NCBI GenBank assembly: GCA_028564675.1
Contig: JAOVVO010000270.1
Location: 1 to 64,000 of the forward strand
Length of the DNA stretch: 64,000 bases
Direction: 5' to 3'
Source: Onchocerca lupi
Lineage: Eukaryota; Nematoda; Chromadorea; Rhabditida; Onchocercidae
The stretch's first letter is position 1. Each line of letters begins with the position of its first letter. This document shows positions 37,926-51,211 of this stretch, in pieces. The notes beneath the pieces were generated by a model. That model did no database searches. It was given only the letters and a program-made list of their open reading frames with translations, and was not told the origin of the DNA. The translations under genes and the position numbers were made by a program.

Positions 37926-40059
37926 ATTTTTCATTTCTTTTTTAAATTGATTACTAAATTTTGCAATTTTAATTACAAGTTTGTAAATATACTTTTTTTG
38001 AAATACAATACTTCGCTCTTCTTTGCTGATTTATTGTACTAATTTTTTTTCGATCATTTCACTTTTGGTATTTTAACATTGCATAGGTATTCTAATAATT
38101 GTAAATTGTTATTTTTTGATTATTTTTTATTTTATTTTAACCTATAAATATGGATCAGTACATTAATTCATTATATTTGAGTTCTAATCATTTTGTATTT
38201 GATTATTTGAGCTTGATAATTATTTGGATTATTTGAATTTGATTATTTGAGTATTATATTTTTATATTTGATTATTATTTTTTGAATTACAACCACTTTT
38301 ACTTTTTACTTTCCACTTTTTTTGCCACTTTCTGAATAATTCAAAGCATCAAATGTGAAATCTTTTGATAATCTTTTAATATGCATACATATATAAATAA
38401 TTGATATCTAAAAAAATGAATACATAATTTTGCCTGCAAAAATTAATTTTTAATTATTTCATTTTCATTCCATTTCCATTTATTCTAAAATTATTGCTCC
38501 ACTTCTGTCTCATTATCGATTAGTGTTTACTTTTTTTCAGTATTTTTCCGTCATAATATTACAATGTTTAAACAATAATTCAAGCCTAAAAATTATTAAA
38601 GAAAATTGTATGGACAAAAATCCCGTTGAAATCTTTAAAATTTTGAATTTATTTTCTTTCTTAGAATTTTAGAATATAAAATTTTATGAAATTTTTACAT
38701 CCTAGAATAAATAATTTCTTTCCCAAAATAATAAAATCTGGTTAATGAAAAAAAAAAAAAAAAAAAATCTAACATCTGCATGCTTAATGCATGTTTTGAA
38801 AAATAAAAATATATTCATAAATTTGTTTTTGCTATCCTGCATAAATTTAAATATCTTCATTCCAATTTCATTTCTAAATTATATATTTGTATATTTTTTT
38901 CATATATTTGTAAATAATTATTGTATATAATAATTAGTAATGTAAAATTAATTTTATATGAAAAATAAAAATTTTGCGAATAACAAAATTTTAATTTCAC
39001 AAGTTAACTTTCCTCTTTAATTTCTTTAAATATTAAAAGAAAACTTTCATTTTTATTGTAGCTAAATATTAAGAAAAAAAAATTTAACAAAATAATAACT
39101 CATTTGTCATTTAATGTTGTTTCTGGGAATTTTCTCAACTTTTAAACTGAAAATATTAAATTAAACAAAGAAATGATATTCTGGAAATAATTCGGTGAAA
39201 AAAAAAATTAAATTGAATTAAATTCTTTTCTCTTCATATCATAAATATGCTGACTGAAATAATCGCAAGCAACATTTAAAGAATTTATATTTAAATGAAA
39301 TACTCAAATAAATGTTTTATTTTTTCCAAATAAATATTTTTAAAAATTATAAGAAATGAAAATCGCATATTTAAGCTATTACATCTGCATTTTCTACTTT
39401 TATCATAGATATATGCTGAAACAATCGCAAGCAACATTTAAAGAATTTATATTTAAATGAAATACTCAAATAAATGTTTTATTTTTTTCAAATAAATATT
39501 TTTAAAAATTATAAGAAATGAAAATTTGTATTCTAATATGAAAATCGCATATTTAAGCTATTACATGTGTATTTTCCACTTTTTTTTTTTGAACATAAAA
39601 CTTATTAAAAAAATGAAACCAAGTTTTTTTTTCTTTTTTTTTTTTTCTACATCAGTCATATTCCCATGTGATTGTTTTGTCAAAAAGAAAATTGAAAAGT
39701 AAATGAAGTAAAGGAAAAAAAAAAGCAAATTTTAGTTGTCAGGGAAATTTTTTAATTTTAATTTTACCAAATAGTCAGAAAAGTGATCAACAACAAAATG
39801 AACTATTTTCAAAAAGGATTTTCAAAGCAGAAAAAAGGAAAAAGAAAGAAGTAAAAAAAAAAAAAGGAAAGAAATTAAAGAATGAGAGCTTTTTTATAAA
39901 TTTTCATGTCACAATTTAAGCATAAAGAAATTGCTCGAGTAAAGCGACAAAAAAAAAAAAAAATCGAAAGCAATTATAATTTGCCAAGATTGATTCGGTG
40001 AAATTTATCCAAATGTTGAATCTTTCTCCTCTTTTTCTTTTTTTTTTTTTTTTTTTTCA
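37926..40059. other. Intergenic between convergent genes
   Basis: Very AT-rich spacer between the IL-17-like gene (+) and the peptide precursor gene (-). It carries a two-copy 162-base-spaced direct repeat (listed separately) and several A and T runs. No exon was recognised. Confidence 0.5.
39261..39580. repeat. Two-copy direct repeat, 162-bp period
   Basis: The segment beginning AATCGCAAGCAACATTTAAA at 39261 recurs at 39423 and continues in parallel through 'atcgcatatttaagctattacat'. The second copy carries a short extra stretch (attctaatatgaaa) before that word. Confidence 0.9.
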
Positions 40060-41464
40060 TTAATTTCTCAATTGATTTTGAAAAGCATTCCATCTGCAAA
40101 AAATTGTTTTTCATCAATTAACCATGAAATATTAATCATATTAATCATTAATCATATAAAATTAAATTTTATAAAATTCAATAAATTTGTCTGGAAATGA
40201 AAAAATTGAAAAATTAAATAAAAATAAAGCAAAAACCCAGAATGAAATCGTTTGAGATTCGAATTCGACATTTTTGATAGATGAATATCATCGGGAAATG
40301 CAATTTGATCCTCATTACCAATAATGATTGGCCAACCACTAATGATATGTCTATAAAAGTTAATTAATTATAAATCTCATTTTTCTTTCATCATAAATTC
40401 AGATTATACTCAATACAAAGCAATTGAATATTTATTCGAATAATATTTCAATAAAATTTTTGAGATTAATATACAATGATTTTTTATGAAATAGCATATC
40501 AAAATATAAAAATACTTAAATTTTAATAGAAATAAAAAAGTGCTATAAGCATTGATGAAATTTTTGGTGTATGTTTTCGGTGTTTTATCATGTTTTATCG
40601 ATCATAAAACCTTAAAAGCATGCCATCTCATCCGTTCAATCAAGTTAAGCAATTTTGAGCACGATTCGTGGTTGATCAGAAATGGCATGGGAATTTCAAA
40701 TGTTATTATTAAATGCATCTTGTTTTTCGAGAATTTTTACAGTAAAATCAAGTCATTATTAGATACGTGACAAAAATGATGCAATCTCACATCAAATTTT
40801 GTCTAAATTTCTTGAGTTTGACGTATTCAAATGTTTTGATTTAGAATTTCGGCTTCTGCGACTTAAAGTAAATGTTTGCGATTTTGTGCATTAGTGGGGC
40901 AAAAAGAAATGCGATGTTTTATGATCAATGATTGGATTGTAAGAAAAAAAAAAGTTGGGATTTTTAATTGAATCAGAAACATGAAGAAAGGTTATTATTT
41001 ATCTATTCTCATACAAATTCTGATAATAGATATGTTTAAAAATTTACATTAAAAGGTGTGATTATTTATGATAAATCTTCAACTAATATAAATATATTGT
41101 AAATAAGTATTCCAATACATATAAAAATATTTAATACTAAAATGAATAATATAAATATTGATAAATAAATATAAAAATATAATAGTTACAAATATTCTTT
41201 TTGATGCAATATCTTTTATGATACATTCAAGGCGTAAAGAGAAAAGCAAAAAAAAAAACAAAAAAAACAAAACTTCTCAGTTTCGAAAAATATCATTTAA
41301 ATTTGAAAAATCGATCGTTTATCTTTTTGGAAGTTATCATGAGATAGTAAACAAGATATAACTAGGTGATAAACTTACGGTCTAAAATAATAAGCTGATG
41401 ATAACATTGTTCCGGTGCAGAGAATTATCAGTGTTATCAGATAGATGGAACGCATTGTTGACAT
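40060..41464 (-). CDS. Candidate small secreted peptide precursor, 77 residues
   Basis: Three minus-strand exons join in phase: 41464-41379, 40350-40237 and 40093-40060 (TAA). Exon 1 gives a clear signal peptide, MSTMRSIYLITLIILCTGTM, followed by LSSAYYFR. The mature part is small, cysteine-free and contains SGW twice (HIISGWPIIIGNED and, after a dibasic KR, FHSGWNAFQNQLRN at the C-terminus). Signal peptide, KR site and lack of a folded domain are what one expects of a neuropeptide or hormone precursor. An AG acceptor (TTTGCAG) lies eight bases before the ATG, as for a trans-spliced message. Exon 1 and exon 2 look solid (GTAAGT donor, TTTTATAG acceptor). The donor of exon 2 (TCTGG|GTTTTT) is weak, and reading through instead would give a different hydrophobic C-terminus. 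I do not recognise the peptide as a known family. Confidence 0.5.
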
Positions 41465-44400
41465 TTCTATTTCTGCAAATTATTTAATTATCATTTAAAA
41501 TTTAGTTTTGCTTTTGTTCAACGAATTAATGCTATAAATAAATGGAATTAAATCAATTAGCTTATTAAAAAAAAAAAAAATAGATAAGGAAAAGACATTT
41601 GTGAAAATTTGCAGAATGATCATTGAATTCAAAAAAAAAAAAAATTTATTTGAAGTTTTATAAATTTTTCAGCTCATTAAATTGGCTTTGATGAAAAATG
41701 AAATATGCTTGAAAGAAATCGAAAATCAATATTAGACTAACAATTAATTAATGATTCTTAAATAGATATCATTCATGTTCCACAAATATAATGAATTATT
41801 TTATTGATTATTTATCGGACTTAACATTTTTTGATTTCATCTTTACTTTTTTTTTTTTTTTTTGTGATTTCTATATCGAAAATTAATCAAAGCAATTTTC
41901 AAAAGTATAATTTTTGAAAATTGTTATTTTAATTTAGTAAATTTGCAAATTTGAGGTATTAATACATAAGATGATAAAGCATCAAAGATTTACAGAACGG
42001 AAATGCAAAATATATCGGAAAATATTTGATATCAGTAACTTATCCTGTATTCATTGATTTATCATCGTAATTTGTCATTTATTGTCTAAAAAAAAAAAAA
42101 AAAAAAAAAAGAACGAAAAATTGCAAATCTTTATTATTGGTTTAGTGAATTCGAACTAACTTTAAAAAAAAAAAAAAAATTAGCTTAAGCTAAAACTTAG
42201 TTTTTATTTTATTTTTATTTTATCTTCGTTAAATTAATTTTTCTATTTTTTCGATGAATATGATAAAAAATAATGTGATATCAAAGCATCAAAATCATAG
42301 CCAGTTCACCTGAAAGTTCATGAAAGCATGGAATTTTTTGAAATATTCAAATTTAATTTGCATAATTATCAGTTGATGAAATTTTGATAACAATTATCGG
42401 GCAAATTCAAATGTTCCTTATTTATTTTTTTTTTTTTTTTTTGACTTACAATAAAATTGTTTGAATAGAATGGAAAATTTGACATTTAAGACTAATAGTT
42501 TTTTATGAGACATTATGATTATCAAAAATATTTATTGATTTTAAATTTATAAAATTATATGATTCAAAAATTATCAATTGCAATAAGTAACAATAAAAAA
42601 TAACGTCTAATTTGTTTTGCTTGGATAAATTTTGCATGAATATAAATGATTTATGATTAAATAAAAATTGTAAATATGTAAGAAATTTATGAAACTACGA
42701 TCAATCGGAATTTGAGAATAATTTGTTAAAAATTTCACAACTAACGAATATATTTATATCTATTATTTCAAGTGGGATTAGAAGGAAGTATTTAAAAATT
42801 TTTTCAACTTAATAATATCCACCCATTGATGAAAGACAAATTATGTTTTATTTGATCGAAATTTTTCCGTTTTTTTCCTTTCTTTCTTTAGAATTATAAA
42901 TAAGTAAAGGAGAAAATTTTTTTTCAAAAAAAAAAAAAAAAATTTATTTACCAGATTTGAAGAATTTTTTAAAATTTGAATAGAATACTTTTGAATAAAC
43001 TGGAAAGAAAAGAAAGCAAGAAAAAAAAATGATGATAAGTTGAATAAGTTTCATAAAAAAAAAAAAAAAAAAAAAAATTGTGGAAAATTTTCGAATTAAA
43101 AGATGAATGAAAAAAGAGAAGGGACTATTTAAATTTTTCCAAAAAAAAATAATTCAAATCTTGAAAAAAAAAAAAAAAAATTGATAATTATTCGATAAAG
43201 CTAAAAGCAAATGAATTGTGTAATATAAGAATTTGAAAACTATTTATTACATCATTTTGTGATAATTTCGGATTTATCAAATGGTATAGAAGAAATTGAA
43301 ATATGAAAGAAAAAAAATTGAAGTATTGATTTTTCTATTTATATCTGCATATAAATATTTTTAATCATTGCTATCACTCCGATTTATATCATATCATATT
43401 CCTAACATAATTTTATCTAAATTATCTATCAAGCAATATTTTTGATCAAATTTTTCTCATTCTTTTTTTTTTATACTTAAAATGATAATTGTTTTTTTTT
43501 TTCTTTCAATTTTTAACTTTTTTATTCTTTATCTTTCTTATTTTATATTTTCTCATCCATTTTCGTCTTACTTTTTTCTTTTCACTTTCATTTATTCTAT
43601 TTCGTTTTTCACATTTTCCATTTTTACTTAATTTTATTTTTTTCAAACAAATACATTTTCCTTTTCTTCTTCTTCTTCTTCTTTGAAGCACTTAAGTTTC
43701 TATTCATCCTTTTTTGTTATCTTCTTTTTGCTTCATTTGATTTTCTTTTTTCTCTTAAATCAATATATTGATAGAGATTTGAAAGCTTTATAACGAGAAA
43801 AAAGAAAAGAAAAAAAGAAAAAAGGAAATTAAATTAAATACGAAATTTATTTTGATTCCTTTTTCTACTTATTCATTTATTCAAAATTTTCTTATGTCTT
43901 TTTTTTTTTTCTCTTTTCCCTTATCTAAATTTTTTATTGATTACTTTTTTTATTGATGTAATTTTGCTTAAATCGAAATAAATTTATTGATGTAATTTAT
44001 TAATTTTCTTTTTTTTTTCGATTTTTTCTTTTTTTTTTTTTGTTTTGTTTTTAATTCTTCATTTTTAATCATCATTCCACTTGAGTAATAAATACTTCAG
44101 AGTCTTGGCAAATTAGTCCCATTTCTTGCCATATTTTTCAGCTTTATCCTAGGCTTCTACTTCAACGTCTCTCTCTCTCTCTCTCTTGATTCCTTTCCAA
44201 TTTGCTTTCTTTTTTTTTTTTTTTTTTTGAAAATAACAAATAAATTGCAAAGCCTCAACTTTAGATCTTATCTTTTCAAATCTTATTTATCATGCATTCA
44301 TAAACATCAAACATCAGTCCATAGCAAACATTTATAATATTAGTAATATCAAAAGAGCCTAATTACTTTCATAAATATTTTTTAGGAAAAAAAAAAGATT

Positions 44401-44791
44401 TATTTTAATAGGAAAAATATCGAAATTTAGAATTCTAATAATCAATTTATTATAGACGAAAAAAAAAAAGAAAAAAGAGGAAAATGAATTATTTACTTGT
44501 TAATCAAAGCAAAATTATTTGCATTTGAAAATTTTTCTTTCTTTTTTTTTTTTTTTTTATTTAAAAAGGAGAAATTACTTTTCAAAATTTTCAAACATTA
44601 AAAGCGCATGTTCAAATATAATAGAAACAGTTTATAAATCTAAGTTTTCAATCAGAATGAAAAAAAAAAAAAAAGACAGATTTAATCAGAATTTTTTTTT
44701 AAAAAAAAAAAAAGTTTTACATTTATTATATACTTTTTACTTGTCATAAAGAAGTTTTATTAAATACATATTCAATAAAGAGATTAAATTC

Positions 44792-44823
<32 letters not shown>

Positions 44824-47800
44824 AATTGAATTATAATAAAATACTTATTTTTAAAACTTATTTTGTATCATTAAATTTTAACAATGGTAATGATGATATT
44901 ATTTCAAATATTTGATCATTTCGATCATTTTTAACAGCTAACATTTAATCTTATCATTCAAACATATCAATTTTTTTTTTCTAGCATTTTTATCTTGCTT
45001 CTCTCAAATGTCATTAATTAGCAAAAATTTTTTGAAAACTTAACTTTCAATAAAATATTTACTGAAAAAAAAAAAAAGTTGAAGAAGAAAAAGAATATAA
45101 GATTAAAAGCATAATTTTCAATAGATTAAATTAATAAATCAAAATTTTTATGGAAAAATTTTTCATAAATTTATATTCCAGATAAGCTGATAAAAATAGA
45201 AATCATTTTTGTAGATTAACATAATCATCAAAATATTTGTCGTTTGCAAAAATAATTTAATGTAAAAACAAGAAAAAAAAAAAGTTTTCAATTATTCAAA
45301 AATTCTTCTAAATATTTTATCATTAAATATTTGTTCCTGATAATGAGTTAACTTTTTTTTTTTTTTCCTAAATAAGGTATTATTTATTTGTCGATTTACT
45401 AAAATGAATCGTACTGATTGATTGAATTTTAATAATAATTAGTATTTACTAATTAATTCTAGTTCTAATTTAATAACCCAAGTTTTTTTTCTTCACTTAT
45501 GAACTGTAAATATAAGTATCATTATCTATTTTATTTTCATCGTTATGAATAATTGATTCATTTTCAGATTCATTTTCACGGATAACCAATCAATTTATCA
45601 GCTTATAATTATGAATGATAATTTTAATTTTTATTTTTTGAAGTAATTCCAATTTATTTTTATGTTTCGTATATCATTACAAAGTCATGTATTCGATACT
45701 TATTTATTTAATTGTTAAGTTTTACAAATTTTAAATTCTTTTTTAACAAATCTTTTGCTTCATTGCTTCATTGCATCATTTTATCACATTCACACATTAT
45801 CATTTATTGTTAAATTGTAAAAAAAAAAAAAAAAATGAATAATTATTATCAAAATGATAGCAATATCATCAACATCAACATCATATTTTTTTTTTTCGTG
45901 ACCTAATGGCAATTTTGTTTTTCTCAAGTTTTTTATTAAAAAAAAAAAAAAAAAAAATTGTTTGTTTTTAGAAGCGATTAAGAATTTAACTGAAAAATAT
46001 TATCTAATATCAACAAAATTATAAATATCAAAAGTTTTGAAAAATGTAATTTAAAAATCTTTTCTTTTCCATCTTTTCAAATTTCAATTCTTTGATTTTA
46101 TTACTTTGAAATTTACAATTCTTTTCGTTTTCTTTTTTAAAATTTTTCATATCTTTTATAAATAAGTTAGCTAAATAAATGAATTGAAATTTTGCAAAAT
46201 TTTTGAAAAATTCTGTCAATTATTCCATCGATATTTTAAAACTTAAACATTTACCAAAAAAAATTTTTTTTTTTTTTGTTTTACGATTTCTTTTTTTTTT
46301 TTCGTTTTTTTTCAATTCACTCAATTTCGCTATTTATCGATGCGTTTTTAACTTTTTCCACTCCACCCTTCTCCGCTTATTAGTGATGGATGAATTCGAA
46401 AAATGTAATCTTACACCTTCGATTACGTAACGAGAACTTAAAAACTTCTTTTTCAATTTTTTTTTTCATTTTCATTTCTTGGTTTCAATCATTAATTCTT
46501 ATATCATTAATTATTGATTATTATTTTTTAAATCGTTCAACTTTCAAATCTTATAAATTTTAATCCCAATCATGTTTAATGAAATATGCAAATATTTAAA
46601 AATTGAGTGAATAAAAATGAACAAAAATACCTAAATATGCTATTGAGAATAAATAAGCATATTTTAAAATGAATTAATTGATAATTAAGATTCTATTAAC
46701 GTTTATATTTTAAAATTTTTTTGTTCATGTGAATTTCTACTTAATTGACATAAAATAATTCAGTAAAATAAAACGAAAAAAAAAAGAGATTAAATGTAAT
46801 AAATCTGCATAAAATTTTTGATTTTTCAACAAATTATTTGAATGAAAGAATAAAAATTGGTCAAATTTACAAGATTTACTTGATTGCAATTAATTAATGA
46901 TAAAAACTTAATGTGATAGTGATTTTTTTTATGGCGAAATAAAATGTGTAATTATTTGAAAAATATATGAGAAGAAAAATTTTCATAAGAAATCATTTAA
47001 TCTTTCGTGAATTTGTCAATGTTTATATTCATCTCAAGAAATATCGGGAATCAATAAAAGAGAAATTGAAGGAAGAATATTTTAATAGTAATAGAAAAAA
47101 GAGTAAATATTAAATAATGCTGACGGAATTTTGGCCATTCTTATTTATCTTGGAAGGAATAATTTAAAATTATTTTTCAAACCTGTTATTAACATTTTAC
47201 TTCTATTTGTTCAATTATATTTTTCGCGTTTTTCCAGTATAAAAAAAGAGAAGGAAAATTTCACAAATTATATTAAATATGTTTGAGATGGTTTTAATAG
47301 CAATAGTAATAATAATATTAATTATGATAATAATAATAATGATAAAAATAATAATAATAATAATAATAATAATAATTAATTGAACAAACAATTTTAACTA
47401 GTTATTAGATACATTTCTAAAATTGATTTGTGATAATGATGATAAGATGCTCTATAATTCAAAATTTTTGAGATTTAAAAAATAATTAACATTTTTTTTC
47501 TTTGTTTTTTTGAAATTAACTGCAATAAATTCTTAGATTTCAAAATGAATAATTATTCAAATAATTCAAATTTAAAGTTTCTTATTTCAAAATTAATGAA
47601 AAAAAAAAAAAAAAAGGATGATGATTCATCATAGCTGTTAGATGAAACTTTTTGTTCATCAATTATCATCATTTTAATATGAACGGTATTTTTCTTTTTC
47701 GCAAACTTTAAAAGATTCAAATTCTACAAATTTCGAGATTGATCATTTATTGATGATTATTATTTCTCAATTTATGGATCAATGATAAGAAGAAAGATGA

Positions 47801-50434
47801 GAAAGTGGAAGAGAAGAAAAGAAAGAAACGGAAAAAGTAAAAGATAAAAAAAAAAAAATGAAAGTTAGGAATATTTGTTGAAGGAAATAATCTCGAGATT
47901 ACTTTAATAACCTAAAAAGGATTATTTTCTCGAAATCCGAACTAAATATGCATATCCCAAAGGAATGTTTCAATTGAAATGAAATTGTCACATAATCGAT
48001 ATTTAAAAAAGTTTGCAACGCAAATATAGCATTTTTGAGAAATTCAAATTTTTCGAATAAATCAATAAATCGATTTGAAATTTATTTTATATAATAAAAA
48101 TTACTGAAAATAATATGTATAATACATAAAATAAGAGAAAAAATTATGCATTCATCATAGAATATTCTATTCTAATTAATATTTATAGAAATGATTAAAT
48201 ATGCCATAATTTGATGTTTTTTTTTTTTAATTTATCAAAAATTTTATCAAAACTAATGAATCAAATAATTGATAATTATCAATGTAGACAAGATGGAATA
48301 ATTTAATAACTTAAATTTTTTTTTCATTTTGTTTTATCTTCTTGAATTATAAGATCAAAAAATGATGCATTAAATAATACATAAATTTATAACTTATTAT
48401 TGCCAGAAAATATTATTAGATCAAATTATAAATATTATGATTAAGAAATGTTATAGATTAAATTATGTCCATTATCAGTCATGAGAAAATTATCATAGAT
48501 TAGATATCTGAGAAATGTTACTTTTGCTCACATTATTATCAGAAAAATATGGCAATATTTAAATTTAATCAATAATTCAATTTCATTTTTATTAAGTCAC
48601 ACAATTTCATTTATAATAAGTCATTTTCTTTCTTTTCAAGTTTTTTTTTTCCCATTTTTTTAAAGTTTCTGAAGTTTTTTTTTTTTTTGATTTTTTTTTT
48701 AGAAACTTTATTGAATGCTAAATGATCAGAATGTTTAGGGTTTGATAAGATTGACAAAAACAAATAGGTGAATGAATCATTTCCAGTTTTACATATTTCT
48801 TCATCGGTTTTTCATCTGTTAAAACCGGTTTGTGAGAAATAGTCATTGCACACTGTCCTAGATGCAGGCTGATTTGCGCGTGCAGCAATGCAGGTCGAGT
48901 TGCGGGGAAAATTGCGAGATGAAGATAAGGAATTGGAAGATAGCAGATATTAGAAGTGGATATTTTTGCTGTTGTGGGAGATTATTTGAAAGGTTATAAT
49001 TCATCGAGATGATTTTTATGAGAGCTAATTAGCATATTTGATAATATTTTGTTTCTGTTTTTCAAATATTTCAATTTTTATGGAATTAATAATTCCTTCA
49101 AAATTTTTCTCATTATTTGTTATTTTTTCTTTTTTTCTCATTGCAAATTTGTCAAATCCTTATTAAGAATTGTATTTTATCTCTTATCAAGCTACGAATA
49201 GATGATAATTTGACGAAGAGCTGACAATTTAACTTATGCGACAACTAGATGATAATTTGATTTAATACTTTTTCATATCATTCATATAAAACTTGTGTTC
49301 ATTTTACAATTGATTATTTCTGATTATTTATATATTTCATGTTCTAGGTTATAATATGTCTTTATATATATTTCATTTTCACTTAGATATTAGATATCCA
49401 TTATTGATTTTGTTATTACCAAAGATTTCCTTCTCTTTTTTTTTTCGCACTTCTATACATTTCATTTATTGTACATGTATATATCGATGTTCGCTGACGT
49501 GAATAATCAAATGGCGACTGTTGATTTAGTTTATGGCAAACAGTTTGCAATGTTTGTGTAAACAATTCATTTTAACATGCTTATATATTTAGCATAAAGT
49601 TTATAGATTTTAATTTATCTGATATATTAAATAATTTTTGTTTTCGTAATTAGAAAATAATTATATTTTGATGAAAATAATTACGCAATTATTGGTTGTA
49701 ATATTTTTATTCCTTCCTTCTTTTTATTCTTCCTGTATTTGACGTTATCCGAATTACTTCAACCATTTTGATTGCTATGATTTTGATGTGATTTTGCATT
49801 ATTAACTTTTAGTTTTCTGTGTAAATACTCAAATTTTCAGGCATCATTATATAAGCGCTATAATTCAATTAATGTTCTTCATCTTTTTTACACATATATA
49901 TTTCATCGATTATTGCTTTCTATACAATTATTCTATATTGCTAGCAGAACTCTATTTTCTATCATAAATTGGAAAAATGCTTGTAAAAGTGCATATACAT
50001 TCACATATTGCTATTACTTTCTTTTTTTTTTTTTTTGTTTGTGGAAGTAGGAAAGGATTTATCGATTCTTTACCAAAAAGATTACATATTAGGGTGTGAG
50101 GTTTGTAAGGATTTGTTGATGTGCAGATGAGTAGTGTATGTATATATGCATGCATATATCCATAGATGTATATGTTTGTGTGGTGTGTTTGCTTTGCTTG
50201 TTGTTATTGAAGTTAGGAAAAAGTAGGAATTCTAGAAAACATCCTAGTTAGCTGTAATGTTTTTTCAGTTATTTACATTGCCAGAAATGTAAACTTTTTT
50301 TTTTTCTCTTTTTGCTTATCAAAGTTAATATTTTCGATATTTTCGAGAAAGAACAGATCAGTTTGAAGCGAGAATTTCTAGCAAGCAATTTTTTGAATTG
50401 GTTAAATGACGCAGGGATGTGTAAATGTTTTCTT

Positions 50435-50465
<31 letters not shown>

Positions 50466-50553
50466 GTCGATCAACCAATAATCGAGAGAGGTAAAAAATA
50501 ATAAAGATGATCATTTATTAGTCGAATTAAACTACCTTGCATATAATTGAAAT

Positions 50554-50586
<33 letters not shown>

Positions 50587-50654
50587 GAATTATCCCACCC
50601 AGCGCTATTTTCGCTTTGTTTTTCATCGATATTTTTTGATTTGCAATCTAATAT
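41465..50654. other. Long gene-poor AT-rich block
   Basis: About 9 kb dominated by poly-A and poly-T runs, paired pyrimidine/purine tracts (43484-43690), a CT repeat (about 44171-44186), a (TAA)n tract (about 47325-47380) and an (AT)n tract (50562-50585). Open frames here are homopolymer artefacts. The only less AT-rich island is about 48835-48960, discussed as a finding. No tRNA or known structured RNA was recognised. Confidence 0.6.
50562..50585. repeat. (AT)n microsatellite
   Basis: Simple dinucleotide AT repeat of about a dozen units, just downstream of the small minus-strand gene candidate. Confidence 0.9.
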
Positions 50655-50840
50655 TTATGAATCTGATGAAAGTTCTAAGCTATCGTTTCTACCGATATGA
50701 TCCTTACATTTATCGATTTTCATTCTAATGTCTGCACTTTCAATATTCATTGTAATACCAATTTTCGTATGAACGTCATTTAATTCTGCTGAAATGTTGA
50801 TTATCTCACAACAATAAGTTAGATTTTTTACTTGAATCAT
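50655..50840 (-). CDS. Possible 61-residue protein, head to head with dyn-1
   Basis: Single-exon open frame starting MIQVKNLTYCCEIIN and ending NDSLELSSDS. It lies in locally less AT-rich sequence, is not built from homopolymers, and has an amphipathic, helix-like middle (ISAELNDVHTKIG, then IRMKIDKCKDHIG), suggesting a short coiled coil. An AG acceptor (AAACAG) occurs nine bases before the ATG, with an in-frame stop further upstream. The 370-base gap to the dynamin start would be a shared promoter. I do not recognise the family. It could also be the last exon of a longer gene, or chance. Confidence 0.4.
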   Translation of the reverse strand: MIQVKNLTYCCEIINISAELNDVHTKIGITMNIESADIRMKIDKCKDHIGRNDSLELSSDS

Positions 50841-51186
50841 TCTCCTTCTCTGTTTTCCATTTAAAACTTACGGTACATTTTATGCTGTAAGTTGCTTGCT
50901 TTTTAATTTTTGAAAAAACTTTGGATTGACGCTTTGATGTTGACACTTTTTCGAAAAAAGTGTCGTTGTTTCATGTTTATATTAAAAGAATTTTCGAAAA
51001 CTTTCTATTACAAATATTTCAGGCATTGAAATTTTGTACATAAACAGATACATTTAATTCATTTTATGTACAAGCTCTTGCGATATTAACTGATTGAAAT
51101 TTTTATTCTGACAAATCGCTTTGGCAGCGAAACGCAAATTTGTTCGAAGTTGCCATTCTTCATTCTGACTTTTATAGTGTGGTGAT

Positions 51187-51196
51187 AGTTATTTAG
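51187..51196 (+). promoter_or_regulatory. Possible trans-splice acceptor of dyn-1
   Basis: GTTATTTAG ends 15 bases before the dyn-1 start codon, in a T-rich context. No upstream coding exon is evident, which fits spliced-leader addition. Confidence 0.35.
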
Positions 51197-51211
51197 TAAA
51201 AGAACGTGAAA

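Noticed and set aside
43489..43691. Complementary Phe/Leu-rich and Lys/Arg-rich open frames
   Set aside because: Both arise from one long pyrimidine tract read on the two strands.
46028..46430. Opposed 63- and 75-codon frames
   Set aside because: Built from A and T runs, with no splice context or domain.
48835..48960. miRNA or tRNA gene in the GC-richer island
   Set aside because: I could not fold a convincing stem-loop or a tRNA cloverleaf with A and B boxes by eye.
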